A program made the translations under genes and the position numbers. The notes under the pieces were generated by a model. It was not told where the DNA came from, searched no databases, and worked only from the letters and a program-made list of their open reading frames with translations. From contig CAZEML010000119.1 of the NCBI GenBank assembly GCA_964513285.1, positions 1 through 13,264 on the forward strand: a stretch of DNA of 13,264 bases. Direction: 5' to 3'. Source of the stretch: UBA11606 sp964513285 (lineage in GTDB: Bacteria; Actinomycetota; Acidimicrobiia; Acidimicrobiales; Aldehydirespiratoraceae). Of the stretch, positions 5,986 to 11,313 are shown one piece after another. Position 1 is the first letter of the stretch; each line of letters begins with the position of its first letter.

Positions 5986-7212
5986 ATGCGCCGATGGACG
6001 ACCGTGAGCTTCACTCTCCCGTTCACCGCTCCCCCGACCGTTGAGGTCTTCGCCGTCGAGGACACCGTCGCCCAGATCATCTGGCGGCGCCTGCCCGACG
6101 GCGAGCTCAGCGTGCTCGCCCACCATCGAAGCGGACCGGTCGAACACCGGCTGGGGCAGGCCTCGGAGCCGGGCGCCGTCGACATCGACGGCTTCGAACC
6201 GGATTCGACCACCGACGTCGACGTCCTCGTGGACGGCCGGCTCCTCAGCACCCACCAGGTGGCAACCGCGCCGACCATCGACGATGGCCCGGTCACCAAG
6301 ATCGCGACCATCAGCGACCTGCATCTCGGCGAAGAGGGTTTCGGTCTCGTCCGCCAGCTTCGAGAGTCCCGAGACGTCGTCCCCTACCCCCTCCGCTGCG
6401 CTCTCGCCGCCGTCCGCGAGGCCGAGGCCTGGGGCGCCGAGCTGCTCGTCATCAAGGGCGACATCACCGAACTCGGCAAGGCCCCGGAGTGGGAGCTCTT
6501 CGACGCGCTCCTGTCCGCGACCTCCATCCCGGTGGCGGCCGTCCCCGGCAATCACGACACGATCGCCAAGCGCGACTCCCTCGATGCCACCGAGGAGCTA
6601 CAGCACCGGGGCCTGTTCCCGGAGCCCGTCCACGCCGTCGATCTGCCGAACGCTCGGGTGGTCCTCGCCGACTCGACCGTACGCAAGCACAGCTGGGGGC
6701 GCCTGGCTCGCCACCGTACCGAGCTCCTCGACGCGGTCTCGGTCGACACGCCCGCCCTGCTCTTCACCCACCACCATCTCGAGGATCGTGCCTACCCCTG
6801 GTTCTGGCCCCTCGGTGTGCAGCGTTTCGACAACGGCGCCCTCGTGGCCGATCTCGCGGCCGCCAACCCGGATCTGCTGATCAGCAGCGGCCACACCCAC
6901 CGCACCCGCGTTCGGGTCGAGTCGGGTGTCGCGATCACCGAGGTGGGATCAACCAAAGACGGTCCCGGCGTGTGGGCCGGCTACGCCATCCACGCCTCAG
7001 GGGTGCGGCAGGTCGTGCGACGAGTCGCCGAACCGAGCTGTGTGTCGTGGACCGACCGCACCCACGCCGTCGTCGGCGGGATCTGGGGCCGGTGGTCGCC
7101 GGGCCGACTCGCCGACCGCAGCCTCACCCACTCCTGGCCGTCGGGACGGAGCATGCCGGCTCCGGCCGCGGACGATCAGGCGTCGTCGCCGGTGGCGTCC
7201 GAGAGCGTGTGA
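5986..7212 (+). CDS. Calcineurin-like metallophosphoesterase
   Basis: A 408-residue protein (from the ATG at 5986) with the full dinuclear-metal phosphoesterase motif series: D111 and H113 in SDLHLG, D159 in KGDITE, N189/H190 in PGNHD, H262 in FTHHH and H303/H305 in SGHTH. It should hydrolyse phosphomonoesters or phosphodiesters; the substrate is unknown. The first ~95 residues are predicted beta strands resembling the fibronectin-like N-terminal domain of purple acid phosphatases, but no signal peptide is visible. The start is uncertain: the frame stays open to a GTG at 5947 and there is also a GTG at 6004, none with a clear ribosome binding site. The C-terminal ~50 residues are less conserved-looking, and the last 37 bases overlap the tail of the convergent ribBA gene. 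It follows pepN in the same direction. Confidence 0.88.
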   Translation: MRRWTTVSFTLPFTAPPTVEVFAVEDTVAQIIWRRLPDGELSVLAHHRSGPVEHRLGQASEPGAVDIDGFEPDSTTDVDVLVDGRLLSTHQVATAPTIDDGPVTKIATISDLHLGEEGFGLVRQLRESRDVVPYPLRCALAAVREAEAWGAELLVIKGDITELGKAPEWELFDALLSATSIPVAAVPGNHDTIAKRDSLDATEELQHRGLFPEPVHAVDLPNARVVLADSTVRKHSWGRLARHRTELLDAVSVDTPALLFTHHHLEDRAYPWFWPLGVQRFDNGALVADLAAANPDLLISSGHTHRTRVRVESGVAITEVGSTKDGPGVWAGYAIHASGVRQVVRRVAEPSCVSWTDRTHAVVGGIWGRWSPGRLADRSLTHSWPSGRSMPAPAADDQASSPVASESV

Positions 7213-8405
7213 CCCATTCGGGTCCGCTTGGTCTCGAGGTACTTCTCGTTCTCGGGGTTCGAGGCGATCTCGACCGGGACCCGATCGACGATCTCCAGGC
7301 CATAGCCGTCCAGGCCGGTGAGCTTCGCCGGGTTGTTGGTCATGATCCGGAAGCGGGTCACGCCCAGGTCCGACAAGATGTTGGCGCCGACGCCGTACTC
7401 CCGTGAGTCGACCGGTAACCCCTGGGCGGAGTTGGCCTCGACGGTGTCGAGACCTTCGTCCTGCAGGGCGTACGCCCGCATCTTGTGGCCGATGCCGATG
7501 CCGCGGCCTTCATGCCCGCGCAGGTAGATGACCGCCCCTCGACCTTCGTCGGCGATCATCTTGAGCGCCAGATCGAGCTGGGGGCCACAGTCACAGCGCA
7601 GGCTGCCGAGGATGTCGCCGGTGAGGCACTCGCTGTGCACGCGAACCAGCGGCGGATCGCCGCCATCGATGTCGCCCATGACGAACGCGATGTGATCGAC
7701 GCCGTCGAGCACCGATCGGTACGCGTGACACATGAAGTCGCCGTGCTTGGTCGGCACTCGGGCCACGCCCATCTGCTCGACGAGGATCTCGCTCTGGCGG
7801 CGATACCGGACGACATCGGCGATCGAGACCAGCAGGAGGTCGTGTTCGGCCGCGAACTCCGCCGCGTCGACGAGCGGCATCATCTCGCCGGCGTCGCTGA
7901 CGAGATCGGCGACCACACCGACCGCACTGAGGCCAGCGAGACGGCAGAGATCGACGACGGCTTCGGCGTGACCGGCACGCTTGAGCACACCGCCCTCACG
8001 GGCGCGAAGCGGGAAGACGTGACCGGGGCGGGCGAAGTCGTCGGCGCTGACCTCGGCTCGGGCGAGCGCGGCGATCGTGCGGGCCTGATCGGCGGGCGAC
8101 GAACCGGTGGTGTTGCCGTCGACCAGGTCGACTGAGACGGTGAATGCCCCTCGACCGGTGGCTTCGTCCTCCGGGACCATCAGTGAGAGGTGGAGCTCGT
8201 CGGCCCGCTCCGCGGTCATCGGCACCCCGATGAGGCCAGTGACGCGGCGGCTCAGCCACACGAGCTGCTCGGTGGTGAGGAACTGGGCCGAACCGGCGAG
8301 GGCGCCGGTCGCGGTGTCGGAGTCGTCGTCGACGAGCACGATGAGATCGCCGGCGGACAGGGCGGCGAAGGCGTCGTCGATCGAAGCGAAGGAGGGGTTC
8401 GACAT
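7176..8405 (-). CDS. ribBA: RibBA-type riboflavin protein; GTP cyclohydrolase II with degenerate DHBP synthase half
   Basis: A 409-residue two-domain protein from the ATG at 8405. The C-terminal GTP cyclohydrolase II domain (about 210-400) looks intact. It has zinc ligands C260, C271 and C273, RGHEGRGIG (297-305), DSREYGVGANIL (333-344) and TNNPAK (356-361). It would convert GTP to the first pyrimidine intermediate of riboflavin synthesis. The N-terminal domain (1-205) is homologous to DHBP synthase, which makes the four-carbon unit from ribulose 5-phosphate, but its catalytic motifs are altered. The usual DRENEGD loop reads DSDTATGA (28-35), replacing both metal-binding Glu by Thr. TGISAADR reads TGSSPADQ (100-107), GHTEA reads GHAEA (145-149), and the conserved CEL..NDDG segment reads ADLVSDAG (166-173). 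This half is therefore probably inactive or altered. The gene starts 8 bases after the ribE stop and is the last gene of the operon. Confidence 0.93.
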   Translation of the reverse strand: MSNPSFASIDDAFAALSAGDLIVLVDDDSDTATGALAGSAQFLTTEQLVWLSRRVTGLIGVPMTAERADELHLSLMVPEDEATGRGAFTVSVDLVDGNTTGSSPADQARTIAALARAEVSADDFARPGHVFPLRAREGGVLKRAGHAEAVVDLCRLAGLSAVGVVADLVSDAGEMMPLVDAAEFAAEHDLLLVSIADVVRYRRQSEILVEQMGVARVPTKHGDFMCHAYRSVLDGVDHIAFVMGDIDGGDPPLVRVHSECLTGDILGSLRCDCGPQLDLALKMIADEGRGAVIYLRGHEGRGIGIGHKMRAYALQDEGLDTVEANSAQGLPVDSREYGVGANILSDLGVTRFRIMTNNPAKLTGLDGYGLEIVDRVPVEIASNPENEKYLETKRTRMGHTLSDATGDDA

Positions 8406-8413
8406 GGAGAGGC

Positions 8414-9010
8414 TCACAGACTGGGACGGACGAGACGCTCGACGTACTTCGCGAGCACGTCGGCTTCGAGGTTGACGGTGTCGCCCACCTGGCGCCGACC
8501 CATGGCGGTGACGGCGAAGGTGTGCGGAATGATGGCGATCGAGAAGGTCGTCGGCGTGACGGCCGCGACCGTCAGGCTGATGCCGTCGATGGCGATCGAG
8601 CCCTTCTCGACGACATAGCTGGCGAGCTCGGGTGGCAGGGCGAACGTGAACCGCCACGAGCCGTCGTCGAGCTCGTCGATCGACACGACCTCGCCGGTGC
8701 CGTCGACGTGACCCTGCACGACGTGGCCGCCGTAGCGGCCGTTGGCGGCGAGCGGACGCTCGAGGTTCACCGGATCGCCCGGCCCGAGTCGGCCGAGGTT
8801 GGTGCGATCCATCGTCTCGGGCACGGCGTCAGCCGCCCACCAGTCGTCGCCCCACTCGACCACGGTCAAGCAGCAGCCGTTGACAGCGATCGACGCACCC
8901 ATCTCGACGTCGCCCAACACGGTGGTGGCCTCGATCTCGACGCGGGCTCCCTCGCCGACGGGCGTCACCGACCGAACGGTGCCGACTTCTTCAACGAGAC
9001 CGGTGAACAT
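8414..9010 (-). CDS. ribE: Riboflavin synthase, alpha subunit
   Basis: A 198-residue riboflavin synthase, which dismutates two 6,7-dimethyl-8-ribityllumazine molecules into riboflavin and a pyrimidine that is recycled. The protein begins with the family signature MFTGLVEEVG and has the two tandem lumazine-binding barrels, about 1-90 and 95-190. Barrel 1 has SIAVNGCCLTV (40-50). Barrel 2 has GGHVVQGHVDGTG (94-106), SIAIDGISLTV (138-148) and IIPHT (160-164). Length and start are typical. It lies 31 bases after ribF and 8 bases before ribBA in the same operon. A 14-base palindrome touches the start codon and may affect initiation. The partner enzyme lumazine synthase (ribH) is not in the window. 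Confidence 0.96.
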   Translation of the reverse strand: MFTGLVEEVGTVRSVTPVGEGARVEIEATTVLGDVEMGASIAVNGCCLTVVEWGDDWWAADAVPETMDRTNLGRLGPGDPVNLERPLAANGRYGGHVVQGHVDGTGEVVSIDELDDGSWRFTFALPPELASYVVEKGSIAIDGISLTVAAVTPTTFSIAIIPHTFAVTAMGRRQVGDTVNLEADVLAKYVERLVRPSL

Positions 9011-9024
9011 GAGAACAGGTTCTC
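9011..9024. promoter_or_regulatory. Palindrome abutting the ribE start codon
   Basis: GAGAACAGGTTCTC consists of 6-base inverted arms around AG and ends directly at the ribE ATG. In the mRNA it can fold as a five-pair hairpin with a 4-base loop, covering the purine-rich GAGAA that would otherwise be the nearest candidate ribosome binding site. It could be a protein operator, a translational control hairpin, or chance. Confidence 0.35.
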
Positions 9025-9041
9025 TTTCGTGGGGGGAAGGG

Positions 9042-9995
9042 TCAAACCGACGGACCGGCCAAAAGATTCCGCGCGTCGTCGATGTCGACCTTCAGTTGCT
9101 CGGTGAGCTGGTCGAGCCCGGAGAATTTGCGCTCGCTTCGCAGGAAGGCGGTGAACGCCACCGCGACCTCCTCGCCGTAGAGATCGCCGGAGAAGTCGAT
9201 GAGGTGAGCCTCGAGCAGCGACTGCTCGGCGTGCTCGTAGAACGTCGGGCGGCGCCCGATGTTGATCGCACACGGATGGCGCTCACCATCGGGGCGGGTG
9301 CACCAGCCGGCGTAGACCGCATCGGCGGGCCAGGCCATCACGTTGGGGACCGGGATGTTGGCGGTCGGGAACCCGATCTGGCGGCCCCGCTGATCGCCAG
9401 GCTCGACGACGCCACGGACCTCGTAGGGCCGACCCAGCATCTCGGCAGCGTAGGCGACGTTGCCGCCGGCCAGGGCACGGCGGATCTTGGTCGACGAGAC
9501 CGGTTCGCGAGCGTCGTCGTCATGGCGAATGAGCTCGAGCGGGTGGACCTCGAAACCCCAACGCTCCCCGAGGGCGGTCATGCCATCGACGTCGCCGGTG
9601 CGCCCGGCGCCGAAGTGGAAGTCCTCCCCGACGACGATGGCCTTCGCATGGAGGGCATCGACGAAGACCTCTTCGACGAAACGATCCGGCGGCGTCGACG
9701 CCCGCTCCTCGTCGAAGGAGATGAGATACAGGTAGTCGATGCCGTGCGACTCGATCAGCTCGATCTTCTGATCGAGCGTCGTGAGCAGCTTCGGCGCGTT
9801 CTCGGGGCGAACGACGTGGGCAGGGTGGCCGTCGAAGGTGACCACGGCGGACGCCACGCCCAGGCGTTCTGCAGCAGCCCGAACCTGCCGGAAGACCTCC
9901 TGGTGCCCGAGGTGGACGCCATCGAACACGCCGATCGTCGACGCGACAGCGACGCCTTCGGGGAGGCGATCTCGGCGGTCGTGCAGGAGTTCCAT
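9042..9995 (-). CDS. ribF: Bifunctional riboflavin kinase / FAD synthetase
   Basis: A 317-residue enzyme that phosphorylates riboflavin to FMN and adenylates FMN to FAD. The N-terminal nucleotidyltransferase domain (about 1-180) has GVFDGVHLGH (22-31) with the HxGH-type motif, VGEDFHFG (122-129) and SSTKIR (167-172). The C-terminal flavokinase domain (about 185-312) has GFPTAN (208-213), INIGRRPTF (244-252) and the catalytic Glu region LEAHLIDF (261-268). All key motifs are present. The start at 9995 is supported by GAGG 5 bases upstream. The gene follows truB by 30 bases, the classic actinobacterial order, and leads into ribE by 31 bases, so the product of RibE is made next to the enzyme that consumes it. 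Confidence 0.97.
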   Translation of the reverse strand: MELLHDRRDRLPEGVAVASTIGVFDGVHLGHQEVFRQVRAAAERLGVASAVVTFDGHPAHVVRPENAPKLLTTLDQKIELIESHGIDYLYLISFDEERASTPPDRFVEEVFVDALHAKAIVVGEDFHFGAGRTGDVDGMTALGERWGFEVHPLELIRHDDDAREPVSSTKIRRALAGGNVAYAAEMLGRPYEVRGVVEPGDQRGRQIGFPTANIPVPNVMAWPADAVYAGWCTRPDGERHPCAINIGRRPTFYEHAEQSLLEAHLIDFSGDLYGEEVAVAFTAFLRSERKFSGLDQLTEQLKVDIDDARNLLAGPSV

Positions 9996-10025
9996 CAGAA
10001 CCTCGGTCGGGGATGTGCCAAAACG

Positions 10026-10907
10026 CTACCGGGGGATGACCACAGTGGGTTTCGCCCCTTTGGCATGGGGTTCATAGACGGCGAGAAGCTCACCTTCGTC
10101 ATCGGTGACCGCCCACGGCCCCGGCCCTGTGACCCCGAGCTGCTCGGTCGAGAGGATGCGCCCGTGCCCGACCGCGATCGCGGTCTCGGGGTCGACGACG
10201 GCGGACTCGAGATGCTGCACGGCGGCACGAACCGGCAACAGGACCGGCTGCTCGATGGTGCCGGCCTCGTCGAGGGTGAAGCCGCCCACCGAGCTGCGGC
10301 GCAATGCCCGCAGATGGGCGCCGCCGCCCAGGGCGGTGCCGAGGTCGGCGGCCAACGACCGGATGTAGGTGCCCGATGAGCAGTCGACGACGCAGCGCCA
10401 GACGCCGGGCTCGCCCTCGACCGGTTCGACGTCGAAGCGATCCACCCGCACCGGGCGCGGCGGGCGCTCGACCTCCTTGCCCTCCCGGGCGAGTTCGTGG
10501 AGCCGCTTGCCGTCGATCTTGATCGCCGACACCATCGGCGGAACCTGCATCAGGTCACCGGTGAGCTTCGCGGCCTCGGTCCGAACCTGGTCGTCGGTGA
10601 CCGCCGACATGTCGTGGGTCGCGGTCACCTCGCCCGCTGCGTCGAGGGTCGTTGTCTCGGTGCCGAGGACGATCTCGCCCTCGTACTGCTTGGGGAGTTC
10701 GGTCAAGAAGCGCAACAGGCGGGTGGCGTGGCCGACCCCGAGGACCAGGACGCCGGTGGCATCGGGGTCGAGCGTCCCGGAGTGGCCGACCTTGCGCGTG
10801 CCGATGACGCCGCGGGACTTCGCGACCACATCGTGGCTCGTCCACCCCGACGGCTTGTCGATCACGACGACGCCGTGGGGTCCGGCGTTACCGCCCTTCT
10901 TCCCCAC
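10026..10907 (-). CDS. truB: tRNA pseudouridine(55) synthase TruB
   Basis: A 293-residue enzyme that converts U55 of the T-loop of tRNAs to pseudouridine. The motif series is GVVVIDKPSGWTSHDVV (12-28), then HSGTLDPDATGVL with the catalytic Asp at residue 47, the Y.G.I.LG.ET.T.D segment downstream, and SSGTYIRSLAADLG in the catalytic core. The C-terminal ~70 residues form a PUA-like RNA-binding tail. I chose the GTG at 10907 because GAGG stands 6 bases upstream; the in-frame ATG at 10922 would add five residues but has no ribosome binding site. With the GTG the gene overlaps the rbfA end by 20 bases, implying coupled translation. The DHH-type phosphoesterase gene often found between rbfA and truB in actinobacteria is absent here. 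Confidence 0.95.
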   Translation of the reverse strand: MGKKGGNAGPHGVVVIDKPSGWTSHDVVAKSRGVIGTRKVGHSGTLDPDATGVLVLGVGHATRLLRFLTELPKQYEGEIVLGTETTTLDAAGEVTATHDMSAVTDDQVRTEAAKLTGDLMQVPPMVSAIKIDGKRLHELAREGKEVERPPRPVRVDRFDVEPVEGEPGVWRCVVDCSSGTYIRSLAADLGTALGGGAHLRALRRSSVGGFTLDEAGTIEQPVLLPVRAAVQHLESAVVDPETAIAVGHGRILSTEQLGVTGPGPWAVTDDEGELLAVYEPHAKGAKPTVVIPR

Positions 10908-11313
10908 CCTGTGCCTCGTCATCGAGATCCGGCACCGGCGGACGCCCCGCCTCTTGCCGCAGGATCTCCTCGATCCGCTCCGCGGAGCGCAGGGTCGAAT
11001 CCGAGCGGAACTCCAACTCCGGCGCACGCCGCAGCTGGGTACCCCGGCTCACCGCGTGACGCAGACGGCCTCGGTACTCGTCGAACGCCTCGTCGATCTC
11101 GGGATCGTCGTCACGGTCGAAGGTCGTGAAGTAGATCACGGCCTTGTGCAGGTCGCGGTCGACGTCGACCCCGGTCAACGACACCAAGTCGAGGCGCTCG
11201 TCTTCGATCAGCTCCAACTCCGACGCGATGACGCGACGGATCAGCTCCCCGGCCTTGGCCGTGCGGGTGCCCGGCGCGCCGGATCGGTTGTGGCGCTTGC
11301 GGCCCTTGGCCAT
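10888..11313 (-). CDS. rbfA: 30S ribosome-binding factor RbfA
   Basis: A 141-residue small KH-fold protein that binds the pre-30S subunit and assists 16S rRNA 5' end maturation and cold-shock ribosome assembly. Family features are RRVIASELELIEDERLD (26-42), the strand pair VSLTGVDVDRDLHKAVIYF (44-62), and the region LRRAPELEFRSDSTLRSAERIEEIL (94-118). The last ~20 residues are a charged tail. Its ATG shares the A of the infB stop (TGATG), and GGGAG lies just upstream inside infB, so it is translationally coupled to IF-2. Its 3' end overlaps truB. Length is normal for actinobacteria, which often carry such an acidic tail. Confidence 0.96.
   Translation of the reverse strand: MAKGRKRHNRSGAPGTRTAKAGELIRRVIASELELIEDERLDLVSLTGVDVDRDLHKAVIYFTTFDRDDDPEIDEAFDEYRGRLRHAVSRGTQLRRAPELEFRSDSTLRSAERIEEILRQEAGRPPVPDLDDEAQGGEEGR
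10914..10917 (-). promoter_or_regulatory. Ribosome binding site deciding the truB start
   Basis: GAGG on the minus strand, 6 bases before the GTG at 10907 and inside the rbfA coding region. It favours the GTG over the ATG at 10922. Confidence 0.45.

Noticed and set aside
9011..9024. LexA-type SOS box at the ribE start (GAAC...GTTC).
   Set aside because: The half-sites are 2 bases apart instead of 4, so it does not match the Gram-positive LexA consensus.
8742..10379. A 545-codon plus-strand open frame opposite ribE, ribF and truB.
   Set aside because: It spans three recognised genes on the other strand, has no domain and low-complexity acidic and basic runs; a shadow frame.
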